The notes beneath the pieces are model-generated. The model had not been told where the DNA came from and made no database searches. It saw only the letters and a list, made by a program, of their open reading frames with translations. Both the position numbers and the translations under genes were made by a program. Source: Sphingomonas sp. CCH21-G11 (GTDB taxonomy: Bacteria > Pseudomonadota > Alphaproteobacteria > Sphingomonadales > Sphingomonadaceae). From it: a stretch of DNA of 57,029 bases. Shown in pieces: positions 10,428 to 19,916 of this stretch; positions within the stretch are counted from its first letter, which is position 1; each line of letters opens with the position of its first letter. The stretch is taken from contig NZ_LSHX01000023.1 in assembly GCF_001555965.1 (NCBI RefSeq), positions 1 through 57,029 on the forward strand, in the 5' to 3' direction.

Positions 10428-11027
10428 TCAGCGCCGCGCCAGGATCGCCGCCGCGCGATCGAGGTCCGCGGGCGTATCGACATCGAGCAACGCGTCGGTC
10501 GACGGCGGGTCGATCATCGTCGTTGCCGATTCCCAGTCGATCGCCGCCGCGCCACGATCGCCGTTGAGCCGCATGAGCCTGGCGAAGTCGCTGGCATCGA
10601 ATGCCGCCGGGACCCCGGGCCGGCCCGAGGCGTAGCGGGTAAAGGCCGTGCCCCGCGCGCGCGCCAGCTGGCCGAGCAGGGACGGCGTGACGCAGGGCAT
10701 GTCGGCCAGCGCGATGACGAGCCGTGGGTGCGGCGCGGCCACGTGGGCGGCGAGCGCGATCGAGGTGGCGAGGCCGCTGCCGGCGTGGGGATTGATCGCT
10801 ACCTCCCAGTCGGCTGCCACGGGACCGATATCAGCCGCTGTTTCACGCGAGAGGATCAGCCATCTGGCCTTGAAGCCGGCGCTGTCCGCGGCGTCCGCGG
10901 CCCAGCGCCAGAGCGGCTTGCCGAGCAGGTCGGCGACGAGCTTGCTGCCGCCGAAACGGCGTGCCGATCCCGCCGCCAGCAGCGCGAACGCGGGCGCGGG
11001 GTCAGGGGTTGGTCCGGAGCCGCTCAT
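10428..11027 (-). CDS. MocA/MobA-like nucleotidyltransferase (molybdenum cofactor cytidylyltransferase)
   Basis: The protein has 199 residues with an NTP_transf_3 fold. It shows FALLAAGSARRFGGSKL, the nucleotide-binding loop with Arg/Lys ligands, then VIALADMPCVTP with the metal-binding Asp, and a GRPGVPAAF region. In the MocA family these attach CMP to molybdopterin to give MCD, the cofactor form used by PaoABC-type enzymes. The ATG at 11027 is preceded by GGGGGA. It overlaps the upstream xdhC-like gene by 26 bases, so the two form an operon that converges on paoABC. MobA (GMP transfer) is less likely in this context. Confidence 0.85.
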   Translation of the reverse strand: MSGSGPTPDPAPAFALLAAGSARRFGGSKLVADLLGKPLWRWAADAADSAGFKARWLILSRETAADIGPVAADWEVAINPHAGSGLATSIALAAHVAAPHPRLVIALADMPCVTPSLLGQLARARGTAFTRYASGRPGVPAAFDASDFARLMRLNGDRGAAAIDWESATTMIDPPSTDALLDVDTPADLDRAAAILARR

Positions 11028-11880
11028 ATTCCCCCGCCACCTCGGCAAGGATCGCCAGCGCCAGCGTCTGGGGCGACCGGCTGCCCGAGGGTCGGCCGAT
11101 CGGGCTGCGCACGCGGGCGAGCGCGACAGGGTCGGCGCCGCGCTCCCGCAACGCTTCCAGGCGTGCGGCGCGCGCGGTGAAACCGCCCTGCGCCCCGACG
11201 TAGAAGGCGTCGCTCGCCAATGCTTCGTCGAGAAGCGCGATTTCCCATTCATGGTCGTGGAACAGCATGACGATCGCCGTCCAGCGGTCGGCGTCCGGCA
11301 GGCCGCTTCGGCGGCCCAGCGACAGGCCGGATTTCTCAACCCCCTGGCACACGACGCCCGCTGCCGCGGCGATGCGTTCGAGCGCGCCCAGTTCCGGCCC
11401 CTCGCCGAACGCGCGGATGGCGAGACACGGCAGATAGCGCCGCGCGCCGAGATGCGGATTGGGCGGCAGCGAAATCGTTGCGGCACGCCGCGCCGTGAGC
11501 GCCGTCATCGCGGCGGCGCAAGCGGCGCGGTCGGGCACCGGGTCGATCAGGATGTCGAGGCCGCCACCACAGGGCAGGCGAAAATCCACGACGCCCGAAT
11601 CCCGGCCATAGCGCCGGACGACGGGCGTCGTCGCACCCTGGGCATCGGTGCGCAGCTGCGCCTCCAGGCAACCGTCGGCCAGGCTGCCGGCGAAACTGCC
11701 GTCCGGCCGAATCGCAAGCTGCGCGCCGATACGACGGGAGAAGCTGCCGTCGATGCCGACGATGGTGCACAGGGCGACGCCCGGCGCACAGGCGGCTGCG
11801 AGCGCCAGATGATCCTCGTGCACCGCCCCCGGGTCTTCCCCCGACAGGCATGCGGGCAGGGCGGGATCGGTCAACGACAT
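11002..11880 (-). CDS. xdhC: XdhC/PaoD-family molybdoenzyme maturation chaperone
   Basis: The protein has 292 residues. The N-terminal XdhC/CoxI domain contains CTIVGIDGSFSRRIGAQL and GSLADGCLEAQL. The C-terminal Rossmann-like XdhC domain includes VMLFHDHEWEIALLDEAL, AFYVGAQGGFTAR, and a tail with GRPSGSRSPQTLALAILAEV. Members bind the molybdenum cofactor, promote its sulfuration and insert it into xanthine-oxidase-family enzymes; PaoD does this for PaoABC. It is transcribed with the MocA-like gene and faces paoABC, fitting a role as that enzyme's dedicated chaperone. The start at 11880 gives MSLTDPALPAC. Confidence 0.9.
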   Translation of the reverse strand: MSLTDPALPACLSGEDPGAVHEDHLALAAACAPGVALCTIVGIDGSFSRRIGAQLAIRPDGSFAGSLADGCLEAQLRTDAQGATTPVVRRYGRDSGVVDFRLPCGGGLDILIDPVPDRAACAAAMTALTARRAATISLPPNPHLGARRYLPCLAIRAFGEGPELGALERIAAAAGVVCQGVEKSGLSLGRRSGLPDADRWTAIVMLFHDHEWEIALLDEALASDAFYVGAQGGFTARAARLEALRERGADPVALARVRSPIGRPSGSRSPQTLALAILAEVAGEYERLRTNP

Positions 11881-11961
11881 CGCCGGATGCGATAGCGTGC
11901 CTGCACCATTTGCAAAGGGCTAAACCGCGTGAAGCGGCCTTCGCCGATCGCGCCGGATGCT

Positions 11962-12035
11962 TGGAGGCCCGAGCCGGAATCGAACCGGCGTGCACGGATT
12001 TGCAGTCCGCTGCGTCACCACTCCGCCATCGGGCC
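11962..12035 (-). tRNA. tRNA-Cys (GCA)
   Basis: Read on the minus strand, the gene starts GGCCCGATGGCGGAG, has the anticodon arm GGACTGCAAATCC (anticodon GCA) and the T arm GCCGGTTCGATTCCGGC. It ends in a 7-bp acceptor closing with TCGGGCC, discriminator T and an encoded CCA. Its 74 bases including CCA are a complete cloverleaf. Confidence 0.97.
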
Positions 12036-12208
12036 GAAGCAGGCGCGCGAGATGCGCGGGGCCGCACGCAGTGTCAACCCTTGGTTCCGGACGGCGACTG
12101 CGAAAAACAATCGTACGCGCGCTTGGCGACGTGAAATCATATCATTAGAAGCCAATGTAGCAGGATGTGTATTGCATCGATAATACAGCTGTGCGACAGA
12201 GGCCAATA

Positions 12209-12877
12209 ATGATCGAGACTGCTCCCCAGACGCTTTCCTTCGCGACCGCGCGCCAGGCGATGGTCGACAGTCAGCTGCGGACGAATTCGGTCAATGATCC
12301 GCGAGTCGTCGACGCGATGGCGAATGTCCCGCGCGAACAGTTTCTGCCTGCGCATCTGCGCAATGTCGCCTATCGCGACCGTCCGCTGCCGCTGGGTGCG
12401 GGGCGGATGCATAACGACCCGCTGGCGACCGGGCGGTTGCTGGTCGCGGCCGAGATCGCGCCGGGGGATCGCGTGCTGTTGATCGGGGCTGCGGGCGGTT
12501 ATGCCGCCGCGCTGCTCGCGCGGCTGGCGGCGCATGTCGTGGCGGTGGAGGAATCGGCGGATCTGGCCGCGACGGCGCGCGCCGCGCTGGCCGGCATCGG
12601 CAATGTCGAACTGGTCGAGGGGCCGTTGAACCAGGGCTGGGCGGCGGGCGCACCCTATGACGTGATCGTGATCGACGGTGCGGTCGAACGGCTGCCCGAC
12701 GGCTTCGTCGAACAGTGTCGCCCCGACGGGCGCATCGTCACCGGGATCGTCGATCGCGGCGTCACGCGGCTGGCGCGCGGCCAGCGGAGCCAGGGCGGCT
12801 TTGGCATGGTCGATTTCGCCGATGTCGAGTGCGTGGTGCTGCCGGGGTTCGAGCGGCCCAGGGGCTTCACCTTCTGA
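12209..12877 (+). CDS. Protein-L-isoaspartate O-methyltransferase-like protein
   Basis: The protein has 222 residues with a PCMT-type SAM-dependent methyltransferase fold. It shows ARQAMVDSQLRTNSV at the N-terminus, VPREQFLPAHLRNVAY, and SAM motif I in VLLIGAAGGYAAALLA. The canonical substrate loop TISQP is replaced by GAGRMHNDPLATG, so it may be a diverged paralogue rather than the repair enzyme. ATG 12209 has GAGG 7 bases upstream. It is followed after only 8 bases by tolC, an arrangement seen in other alphaproteobacteria. The AT-richer 12130-12200 stretch upstream probably carries the promoter, though I cannot fix its boxes. Confidence 0.82.
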   Translation: MIETAPQTLSFATARQAMVDSQLRTNSVNDPRVVDAMANVPREQFLPAHLRNVAYRDRPLPLGAGRMHNDPLATGRLLVAAEIAPGDRVLLIGAAGGYAAALLARLAAHVVAVEESADLAATARAALAGIGNVELVEGPLNQGWAAGAPYDVIVIDGAVERLPDGFVEQCRPDGRIVTGIVDRGVTRLARGQRSQGGFGMVDFADVECVVLPGFERPRGFTF

Positions 12878-12885
12878 AATCGGGC

Positions 12886-14373
12886 ATGATGAGACACCGT
12901 CTTCTCCTTTTCGCCGGCGTAGCGGTGCTTGCTGTCGGCCCGGCCAGCGCCGAAACGTTGCGTGACGCGCTGGTCCGCGCCTATTCGACCAATCCGACGA
13001 TCACCGGCCAGCGCGCCAGCCTGCGCGCGACGGACGAGGCGGTGCCGCTTGCCCGCGCGGACGGATTGCCTTCGGCGGCGGTCGATGCGCGCTATTCGGA
13101 GGATTTCCAGCAGGCCGCCAATCAGTTCTTTGCCCCCGCCCGATCGGTGACGGGGCAGGCCAGTCTCAGCGTTCCGCTCTATGCCGGAGGCGCGGTCAAG
13201 AATTCGGTGCGCGCGGCCAAGACCCGGGTCGAGGCCGGACGCGCCAACCTGCGCGGCACCGAGGCTCAGCTGTTCACCGACGTGGTCGCGGCTTATCTGA
13301 ACGTCATCCGCGACGAGGCGATCGTCGAGCTGAACGGTCAGAATGTCCGCGCGCTCGAGGTCAATTTGCAGGCGACGCGCGACCGGTTCGAGGTCGGCGA
13401 CGTCACCCGCACCGATGTGGCGCAGTCCGAGGCCCGCCTGGCTGCGGCGGTCGGCCAGCTGCGCGGATCGGAGGCGACGCTGATCGCGAGCCGTGAATTC
13501 TATATCCGCACCGTCGGCGCCGCGCCCGAATCGCTCGAACAGCCGCCGCCGCTGCCCGGGCTGCCCGACACCGCCGATGCCGCCGTCGCAGTCGCGCTGG
13601 AAAACAATCCGACGCTGATCGCGGCGCGCCGCAACAGCGACGCGGCCGGTTTTGACGCGCGTGCCGCACGTGCGCAGCGTTTGCCCCAGGTTTCGACGTT
13701 CCTGGGCGGCAATTATTTCAACAACCTATCGTCCCAGAATGCCGGCAATGTCAGCGTCAATTCGGGCTCGGGCGCAAGCGCGGGCGTGCAGATGCGGATC
13801 CCGATCTATCAGGGTGGCGCACCAGCCGCGAACGTCCGCCGGGCCCGGGCGCTGGAGAGCGTCGCGATCGAGCAGGTCACCGCGACCGAACGCGCGGTGA
13901 TCGAGCAGGCGCGCGCCTTCTTTGCCAACTGGCAATCGTCGCTGCGCGTGATCGAGGCGGCGGAGACGCAGGTGTCGGCGAACCGGCTGTCGCTTGAAGG
14001 GGTGCGGGCCGAGAACAGCGTCGGCACGCGCACGATCCTCGACATCCTGGATGCCGAGCGCGAGCTGCTCAATGCACAAGTGACGCTGGTGACCGCGCGC
14101 CGCGACGCCTATGTCGCCGGTTTCGCGCTGCTGGCGGCGATGGGCCGGGCGGAGGCGCGCGACCTGGGCCTCGACGGCGGGCCGCTTTACGATCCCGACG
14201 TCAATTATCGCCGGGTGCGCGGCGGGCTGTGGGACTGGAGCGACGGCGCGCGTGCCGCGCCGGTCGCGAGCAGCACCGCGAACACGCCGGCACAGACGCC
14301 GGTCGTCACCAAGCCGCTCGATCCCGAGCTTCAGCGTGGCGTTGACACGGGCCCCGCAAATCCCGACAGATAG
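12886..14373 (+). CDS. tolC: TolC-family outer membrane efflux/secretion channel protein
   Basis: The protein has 495 residues. The signal peptide is MMRHRLLLFAGVAVLAVGP, cleaved after ASA near residue 25. The two OEP repeats are visible as ETLRDALVRAYSTNPTI ... VPLYAGGAVKNSVRAAK and VALENNPTLIAARRN ... IPIYQGGAPAANVRRA. Each has the conserved GG turn before a long coiled-coil helix. TolC trimers bridge the periplasm for RND, ABC and type I systems. The C-terminus is a Pro/Thr-rich tail. Start 12886 or 12889 (double ATG) cannot be separated. The order tolC, popZ, valS is conserved in alphaproteobacteria. Confidence 0.93.
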   Translation: MMRHRLLLFAGVAVLAVGPASAETLRDALVRAYSTNPTITGQRASLRATDEAVPLARADGLPSAAVDARYSEDFQQAANQFFAPARSVTGQASLSVPLYAGGAVKNSVRAAKTRVEAGRANLRGTEAQLFTDVVAAYLNVIRDEAIVELNGQNVRALEVNLQATRDRFEVGDVTRTDVAQSEARLAAAVGQLRGSEATLIASREFYIRTVGAAPESLEQPPPLPGLPDTADAAVAVALENNPTLIAARRNSDAAGFDARAARAQRLPQVSTFLGGNYFNNLSSQNAGNVSVNSGSGASAGVQMRIPIYQGGAPAANVRRARALESVAIEQVTATERAVIEQARAFFANWQSSLRVIEAAETQVSANRLSLEGVRAENSVGTRTILDILDAERELLNAQVTLVTARRDAYVAGFALLAAMGRAEARDLGLDGGPLYDPDVNYRRVRGGLWDWSDGARAAPVASSTANTPAQTPVVTKPLDPELQRGVDTGPANPDR

Positions 14374-14401
14374 GCGCGTTGGCGGCGAAATTGGGATCGG
14401 G

Positions 14402-14980
14402 ATGATGGGCGACCTGGGCGGCGAAACCTCGATGGAGGACATCCTGTCGTCGATCAAGCGCATCATCGCCGAGGAAAGCGACGGCACCGCCGGTGGCACG
14501 CGTGGACGCAAGCTGCCGCGCGGCGCGGGTGAGCCCGCACCCGTCGCCGCCCCGACCAACGCTGCCGATCCGGATGATGCGGTCCTCGAACTGAGCGAGG
14601 AAGTCCACGCGCCGCCACCCGCCGCCAGGCCCGCGGCACCGCGCCCCGCGCCCACGAAGGCGGGAGCCAGCGACTCCGTCAATGCGCGCCGGAACGGTGA
14701 GGCTGCGGCAGCCACAGCGGCACCGCTGCCTGCGGATGCGGCCGCGCCGGCGGCGGCGACGATCGTGTCGGATCAGGCGGCACGCGCGACCAGCCGTTCG
14801 CTGGAGGCATTGTCGCGCGTGATCGTCGCGCCGCAATCGCCGGCGGGCGAGACGCTGGAGGATCTGGTGCGCGACATGCTGCGCCCGATGCTTCGCGACT
14901 GGCTCGACGCGAACCTGCCCGAAATGGTCGAGGCGATGGTGGCGCGCGAAATCGCCCGGATCGCCGGCCGCAACGGCTGA
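14402..14980 (+). CDS. popZ: PopZ-like polar organizing protein (DUF2497)
   Basis: The protein has 192 residues with the PopZ architecture. A short conserved N-terminal helix ([17 protein letters not shown], about residues 11-27) recruits client proteins. A long low-complexity Pro/Ala-rich linker follows. The C-terminal oligomerization helices are [19 protein letters not shown] and [16 protein letters not shown]. In Caulobacter PopZ forms a polar hub that anchors ParB/parS and cell-cycle factors. The linker here lacks the very acidic PED composition of Caulobacter PopZ and is richer in Ala/Pro. Start 14402 (or 14405) is chosen from the double ATG with GGGATCGGG upstream. It lies between tolC and valS. 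Confidence 0.9.
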   Translation: MMGDLGGETSMEDILSSIKRIIAEESDGTAGGTRGRKLPRGAGEPAPVAAPTNAADPDDAVLELSEEVHAPPPAARPAAPRPAPTKAGASDSVNARRNGEAAAATAAPLPADAAAPAAATIVSDQAARATSRSLEALSRVIVAPQSPAGETLEDLVRDMLRPMLRDWLDANLPEMVEAMVAREIARIAGRNG

Positions 14981-15035
14981 CGCACTAACGCCGCGCTCTT
15001 GCCACGCCGCGCCGTCAGGCTATGGCGTGGCCGCC

Positions 15036-17933
15036 ATGACCGAACTCGCCAAGACCTTTGACCCCGCGCAGATCGAGCGCCGCTGGTATGCCCATTGGGA
15101 AAGCAACGGCCTGTTCCGCCCCGAGCGGCCGGGTGCCGAGCCCTGGACGATCGTCAATCCGCCGCCCAACGTCACGGGCAGCCTGCATATCGGCCACGCG
15201 CTCGACAATACGCTGCAGGACATCTTGGTCCGCTATGAGCGGCTGCGCGGCAAGGATGCCTTGTGGGTGGTCGGCACCGACCATGCGGGCATCGCCACCC
15301 AGATGGTGGTCGAGCGCCAGCTGAACGAGCGGCAGGACAAGCGCACCAATTACACGCGCGAGCAGTTCGTCGAGAAGGTGTGGCAGTGGAAGGCGGAAAG
15401 CGGCGGCCAGATCACCGGCCAGCTGCGCCGGCTGGGCTGTTCGATGGACTGGGCCAACGAACGCTTCACGATGGACCCGGGCTTCAGCAAGGCGGTGCTG
15501 AAGGTGTTCGTCGATCTGTATCGCGACGGGCTGATTTACCGCGACAAGCGCCTGGTCAATTGGGATCCCGCGCTCAAGACCGCGATCAGCGACCTCGAGG
15601 TCGAGGCGCGCGAAGTGCAGGGGCACATGTGGCACTTCAAATACCCACTGGCGGGGGGTGAGACCTATCGCCACGTCGAGCGTGACGCGGACGGGAATGT
15701 CACTCTGGAAGAGGAGCGCAACTATATCTCGATTGCGACGACTCGGCCCGAAACGATGCTCGGCGACGGCGCAGTGGCGGTCCACCCGGACGATGAACGC
15801 TATCGTCCGATCGTGGGCAAGCTCTGCGAGATTCCGGTAGGGCCTCGCGAGCATCGTCGCGCAATTCCGATCATCACCGATAGCTATCCCGATCCCGCAT
15901 TCGGTTCCGGCGCCGTCAAGATCACCGGAGCGCATGACGAGAACGATTATGGCGTCGCGCAGCGCAACGGCATCCCAATGTACCGGTTGATGGACGAAGT
16001 CGCTGCGATGCGGGTCGACGGTGTTGCGTATGCATTCGCATCCGCGCGCGCGCGCGAAATCGCGAAGGGCGCACCGGCAAGCGCTGCTGAAATCGACGCG
16101 CTCAACCTCGTGCCGGAAGCCTATCGTGGACTCGACCGATACGAAGCGCGCAAGCGCGTGGTCGCCGACATCGACGCCGAAGGGTTGATGATCAAGGTCG
16201 AGGCGAAGACGATCATGCAGCCGACCGGCGACCGATCGGGCGTGGTGATCGAACCGATGCTGACCGACCAATGGTATGTCGACGCCAAGACGCTGGCGCA
16301 GGGCCCGATCGAGGCGGTGCGCGACGGGCGCATCAAGATCGTCCCCAAGACGTGGGAAAAGACCTTCTTCAACTGGATGGAGAATATCCAGCCCTGGTGC
16401 GTGAGCCGGCAGCTTTGGTGGGGGCACCGGATTCCGGCGTGGTTTGCCGAAGATGGTCGCGTTTTCGTCGCAGAAACCGAGGCGGAGGCGCAAGCCGAGG
16501 CCGGCGAGGACGTCGCGCTTACTCGCGACGAGGACGTCCTCGACACCTGGTTCTCTTCTGCGCTGTGGCCATTCGCGACGCTGGGTTGGCCGGGCGATGC
16601 TCCCTCTCCCCTTGAGGGGAGAGGGTCGGGGAGAGGGGATGCCGCTGCGAGCGACGCGGATGCCCCTCTCCCAACCCTCTCCCCGGCGGGGAGAGGGCTA
16701 GGGACCCTCAACGGCCGTTACCCGAATGACGTGCTGATTTCCGGTTTCGACATCCTGTTCTTCTGGGATGCGCGGATGATGATGCAGGGGATGCACTTCA
16801 TGGGGGACGTGCCGTTCCGCACGCTCTACCTGCACGGGCTGGTCCGCGCCGCCGACGGGCAGAAGATGTCGAAGTCGAAGGGCAATACCGTCGACCCGCT
16901 CGGCCTGATCGATCAATATGGCGCGGATGCGCTGCGCTTTTTCATGGCGGCGATGGAGAGCCAGGGCCGCGACATCAAGATGGATGTCGCCCGCGTCGAG
17001 GGCTATCGCAACTTCGCGACCAAGCTGTGGAACGCCACGCGGTTCGCCCAGGCGAACGGGATCGGCGCGTCGACCAGCATCGCGCCGCCGCCCGCGTCCC
17101 TCGCGGTCAATCGCTGGATCATCGGCGAGACGGTGGCGACGGTGCGCGCGCTGGATCAAGCGCTGGCCGACCTGCGCTTCGACGGGGCGGCCAATGCGAT
17201 CTATCAGTTCGTGTGGAGCCGCTTCTGCGACTGGTATCTGGAGCTGATCAAGCCGGTCCTGTCCCCCGCGCCGGGCGAGCGTGGGGAGGGGACCGAGGCG
17301 GATGAGACCCGCGCGGTCGCCGGCTGGGTGCTCGACCAGATCCTGGTGATGCTCCACCCGTTCATGCCGTTCATCACCGAGGAACTGTGGCACGCGCTGG
17401 GCGCCCGCGACGGCGAGCTGATCGTGGCGCACTGGCCGCAGGTGGACGGCGTCGAGGTGGATGCCGAGGCTGGGCGCGAGATCGACTGGCTGATCCGGCT
17501 GGTGAGCGAAATTCGCGCGGCACGCACCGAACTGAATGTGCCGCCCAGCGCGCGGCTGTCGATGATCGTGCGTGACGCCGATCGCGCCACGCAGGCGCGG
17601 CTCGACAATCAGGCAGCCGCTCTGGCCCGGCTGGCGCGCGTGGATTTGGCCGGTGAGACGGGTGCTGCCGGCGGCGCGGCGCAGATTGTCGTCGACGAGG
17701 CCACCTATGTTCTCCCGCTCGAAGGGATCATCGATCTCGATGCCGAGCGCGCGCGGCTGTCGAAAGCAATTCTAGCCGCGCAGAAAGAACGGGATGCCTT
17801 GTCCGGCCGGCTGGACAATCCCAGTTTCGTCGCGCGGGCCAAGCCCGAGGCGGTGGAAAAAGCCCGCGCCGACCATGCCGAGAAGGCGGCTGAGGCCGAG
17901 CGGCTGACGGCGGCGCTGGCCAGGCTGGGGTAG
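15036..17933 (+). CDS. valS: ValS, valyl-tRNA synthetase with an in-frame repeat insertion
   Basis: The protein has 965 residues and is the class I synthetase charging tRNA-Val. The HIGH motif is at 51-54 ([10 protein letters not shown]) and KMSKS at 610-614. The editing domain (about 200-340) and C-terminal coiled coil ([17 protein letters not shown]) are present. Residues about 523-557 ([12 protein letters not shown] ... [12 protein letters not shown]) are encoded by a palindromic DNA element inserted between GWP and the conserved [15 protein letters not shown] segment. A second unusual stretch, [10 protein letters not shown], occurs near 17265-17295. The ATG at 15036 ([10 protein letters not shown]) is preferred over GTG 15027. 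The reading frame is intact throughout, so the enzyme is presumably active. Confidence 0.97.
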   Translation: MTELAKTFDPAQIERRWYAHWESNGLFRPERPGAEPWTIVNPPPNVTGSLHIGHALDNTLQDILVRYERLRGKDALWVVGTDHAGIATQMVVERQLNERQDKRTNYTREQFVEKVWQWKAESGGQITGQLRRLGCSMDWANERFTMDPGFSKAVLKVFVDLYRDGLIYRDKRLVNWDPALKTAISDLEVEAREVQGHMWHFKYPLAGGETYRHVERDADGNVTLEEERNYISIATTRPETMLGDGAVAVHPDDERYRPIVGKLCEIPVGPREHRRAIPIITDSYPDPAFGSGAVKITGAHDENDYGVAQRNGIPMYRLMDEVAAMRVDGVAYAFASARAREIAKGAPASAAEIDALNLVPEAYRGLDRYEARKRVVADIDAEGLMIKVEAKTIMQPTGDRSGVVIEPMLTDQWYVDAKTLAQGPIEAVRDGRIKIVPKTWEKTFFNWMENIQPWCVSRQLWWGHRIPAWFAEDGRVFVAETEAEAQAEAGEDVALTRDEDVLDTWFSSALWPFATLGWPGDAPSPLEGRGSGRGDAAASDADAPLPTLSPAGRGLGTLNGRYPNDVLISGFDILFFWDARMMMQGMHFMGDVPFRTLYLHGLVRAADGQKMSKSKGNTVDPLGLIDQYGADALRFFMAAMESQGRDIKMDVARVEGYRNFATKLWNATRFAQANGIGASTSIAPPPASLAVNRWIIGETVATVRALDQALADLRFDGAANAIYQFVWSRFCDWYLELIKPVLSPAPGERGEGTEADETRAVAGWVLDQILVMLHPFMPFITEELWHALGARDGELIVAHWPQVDGVEVDAEAGREIDWLIRLVSEIRAARTELNVPPSARLSMIVRDADRATQARLDNQAAALARLARVDLAGETGAAGGAAQIVVDEATYVLPLEGIIDLDAERARLSKAILAAQKERDALSGRLDNPSFVARAKPEAVEKARADHAEKAAEAERLTAALARLG
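16602..16697. repeat. Composite palindromic element inserted in frame in valS
   Basis: CCCTCTCCCC-TTGA-GGGGAGAGGG (16602-16625) is a perfect 10-bp stem. CCCTCTCCCC-GGC-GGGGAGAGGG (16675-16697) is a second. GGGGAGAGGG (16628-16637) pairs with CCCTCTCCCC-like sequence at 16663-16672 as a third arm. The about 96-base element preserves the frame and adds about 35 residues to ValRS. From general knowledge, CTCTCCCC/GGGGAGAG palindromes are widespread intergenic repeats of proteobacteria. Confidence 0.9.
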
Positions 17934-17939
17934 GAAAAC

Positions 17940-18299
17940 ATGAAGCTCGATCATCTGGTCATCATGGTTCGCTCGCTCGAAACGAGCCTGCCCTGGTATG
18001 ACGCGATGCTGGGGCTGATCGGCTTCACCAAGTCGCGCGATCACGTCTGGGGCAATGAAGACGGGGTCTATATCGACCTGAAGCAGGCCGAGCCCGAGAC
18101 GCGCGATTACGCGCGCTACGGCCCGGGGCTCAACCATCTGGGCTTCACCGCGCCGACGCTCGACGTCCTGCACGCCGTGCGCGCCGGCATGGCGGCCGCG
18201 GGGTTCGAGGTGCCCGATATCCAGGCGTTCGGCGACAGCACCGCGACCTTTTTCAAGGATCCGGACGGCATGCGGATCGAGGTCAGCCACTACCCCTGA
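17940..18299 (+). CDS. VOC-family (glyoxalase/dioxygenase fold) protein
   Basis: The 119-residue single VOC domain reads MKLDHLVIMVRSLETSLPWY, then GVYIDLKQAE, GPGLNHLGFTAP, and a closing FFKDPDGMRIEVSHYP. Potential metal ligands of the fold are visible as His5, the His in NHLGF and the Glu in RIEVSH. VOC proteins include glyoxalase I, extradiol dioxygenases and antibiotic-binding proteins; the substrate here is unknown. It begins 6 bases after valS and probably shares its transcript. Confidence 0.82.
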   Translation: MKLDHLVIMVRSLETSLPWYDAMLGLIGFTKSRDHVWGNEDGVYIDLKQAEPETRDYARYGPGLNHLGFTAPTLDVLHAVRAGMAAAGFEVPDIQAFGDSTATFFKDPDGMRIEVSHYP

Positions 18300-18372
18300 C
18301 CGACGGGCGTGCGCGTCCGCGATCGGCGAGGCGGCTTGCCACTGGCCGCGCGCTGACGCACAACCCGGCGCC

Positions 18373-19362
18373 ATGAGCCACTATCCCGCGCTGCGCCTGC
18401 GGCGGACCCGCGCCACGCCGTGGAGCCGCCGCCTTCACGCCGAAACCCACCTTGCCGCCGCCGACCTGATCTGGCCGTTGTTCGTGACGTCGGGCGAGGG
18501 GGTGGAGGAGCCGATCGCATCGCTGCCCGGTGTATCGCGCTGGTCGGTCGATCGGATCGTCGATCGGGCACGAGAAGCGCGCGACGCGGGCATCGCGTGT
18601 CTGGCGCTGTTTCCCAACACCCCGCGCGAACTGCGCACCGATGATGCGGAGGAAGCCTGCAACCCGGACAATCTGATGTGCCGGGCGATCCGCGCGATCA
18701 AGGCGGCGGTGCCCGACATCGGCGTGCTGACCGATGTCGCGCTCGACCCCTATACCAGCCACGGCCATGACGGGCTGATCGACGCGGCGGGCTATGTGCT
18801 CAACGATGAAACCGCCGACGTGCTGGTGCGCCAGTCACTGAACCAAGCGGCGGCGGGGGCGGACATCATCGCACCCAGCGACATGATGGACGGGCGCATC
18901 GGCCTGATCCGCGCGGCGCTGGAGGCGGGCGGGCACGTCAATGTCCAGATCATGTCATATGCCGCCAAATACGCCTCTGCCTTCTATGGCCCGTTCCGCG
19001 ACGCGGTGGGCAGCCGCGGGCTGCTGCAGGGCGACAAGAAGACCTATCAGATGGATCCCGCCAATGCCGAGGAGGCGTTGCGCGAGGTGTCGATGGACCT
19101 GGACGAGGGCGCGGACAGCGTGATGGTCAAGCCGGGCCTGCCCTATCTGGATATCATACGCCGGGTGAAGGAACGCTTCGAAGTCCCTGTATTCGCTTAT
19201 CAAGTTTCCGGCGAATATGCGATGATCGAGGCCGCGGCGGCCGCCGGGGCGGGGGACCGCGACGCGCTGGTGCTGGAGACGCTGATGGCGTTCAAGCGCG
19301 CGGGCTGCTCGGGCGTGCTGACCTATCACGCGTTGCATGCCGCGCGGTTGCTGCGCCCGTGA
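18373..19362 (+). CDS. hemB: HemB, delta-aminolevulinic acid dehydratase (porphobilinogen synthase), Mg type
   Basis: HemB condenses two 5-aminolevulinate molecules to porphobilinogen in heme synthesis. The 329-residue protein has Schiff-base lysines Lys199 (SYAAKYASAFYGPFRD) and Lys253 (VMVKPGLPYLD). The metal site reads DVALDPYTSHGHDG, with Asp where zinc enzymes have cysteines, so it should be the Mg-dependent, zinc-independent form known from many proteobacteria. The ATG at 18373 gives MSHYPALRLRRTR. Its stop overlaps the GTG start of the acetyltransferase gene (GTGA). Confidence 0.97.
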   Translation: MSHYPALRLRRTRATPWSRRLHAETHLAAADLIWPLFVTSGEGVEEPIASLPGVSRWSVDRIVDRAREARDAGIACLALFPNTPRELRTDDAEEACNPDNLMCRAIRAIKAAVPDIGVLTDVALDPYTSHGHDGLIDAAGYVLNDETADVLVRQSLNQAAAGADIIAPSDMMDGRIGLIRAALEAGGHVNVQIMSYAAKYASAFYGPFRDAVGSRGLLQGDKKTYQMDPANAEEALREVSMDLDEGADSVMVKPGLPYLDIIRRVKERFEVPVFAYQVSGEYAMIEAAAAAGAGDRDALVLETLMAFKRAGCSGVLTYHALHAARLLRP

Positions 19363-19916
19363 TCCTGACCGAACGGTTGCACCTGCGCCCCTGGACCGAG
19401 GCGGACAAGCCGGTGTTCCACACACTGGTCAACACGCCGGCAATGATGGAGCATTTCGGCGGGCCGGTGCCGGCCGAGCGGCATTACGCGATCATCGATG
19501 CCCAGATGGCGCAACAGGCCAAGTACGGACATTGCATGTGGGCTGCGACCCTGCGCGAAACGGGCGAGCTGGCGGGCGTGTGCGGCCTGCGCATCGGGGG
19601 CCATCCCGGCACGCCGGTGATGGGCGACCTTGAAATCGGCTGGCGCTTCGGTGAGCGGTGGTGGGGCCACGGCCTGGCGCGCGAAGCCGCGGCGGCGAGC
19701 ATCGCCTGGGGCTGGGCCAACACCCCGCATCCCCGGATTTCGGCCTGGACGGTGATCGGCAATAGCCGGTCATGGGGGCTGATGCTGCGGCTGGGCATGG
19801 TGCGCCGTCCCGACCTCGACTTCCGCCATCCCGACTATCCGCCGGACAGCCCCCAGGCGGCGATGATCGTCTATGCGATTGATCGTCCGGTGGCCGCCGG
19901 CGCGAACGGCACGTAA
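19359..19916 (+). CDS. GNAT-family N-acetyltransferase (RimJ/RimL-like)
   Basis: This 185-residue GNAT protein reads ILTERLHLRPWTEADKP at the N-terminus. DLEIGWRFGERWWGHGLARE contains the acetyl-CoA-binding W-G-x-G-L-A segment, and VIGNSRSWGLMLRLGM is the typical late helix. These enzymes acetylate ribosomal protein N-termini or small amines; the target here is unknown. It starts with GTG overlapping the hemB stop and ends overlapping the next ATG (TAATG), so hemB, this gene and the next are one translational unit. Confidence 0.88.
   Translation: MILTERLHLRPWTEADKPVFHTLVNTPAMMEHFGGPVPAERHYAIIDAQMAQQAKYGHCMWAATLRETGELAGVCGLRIGGHPGTPVMGDLEIGWRFGERWWGHGLAREAAAASIAWGWANTPHPRISAWTVIGNSRSWGLMLRLGMVRRPDLDFRHPDYPPDSPQAAMIVYAIDRPVAAGANGT

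Noticed and set aside
18283..18390. Repeated SHYP coding at the end of the VOC gene and the start of hemB
   Set aside because: The two stretches are only about 12 bases alike and are fully explained by the two proteins; probably coincidence.
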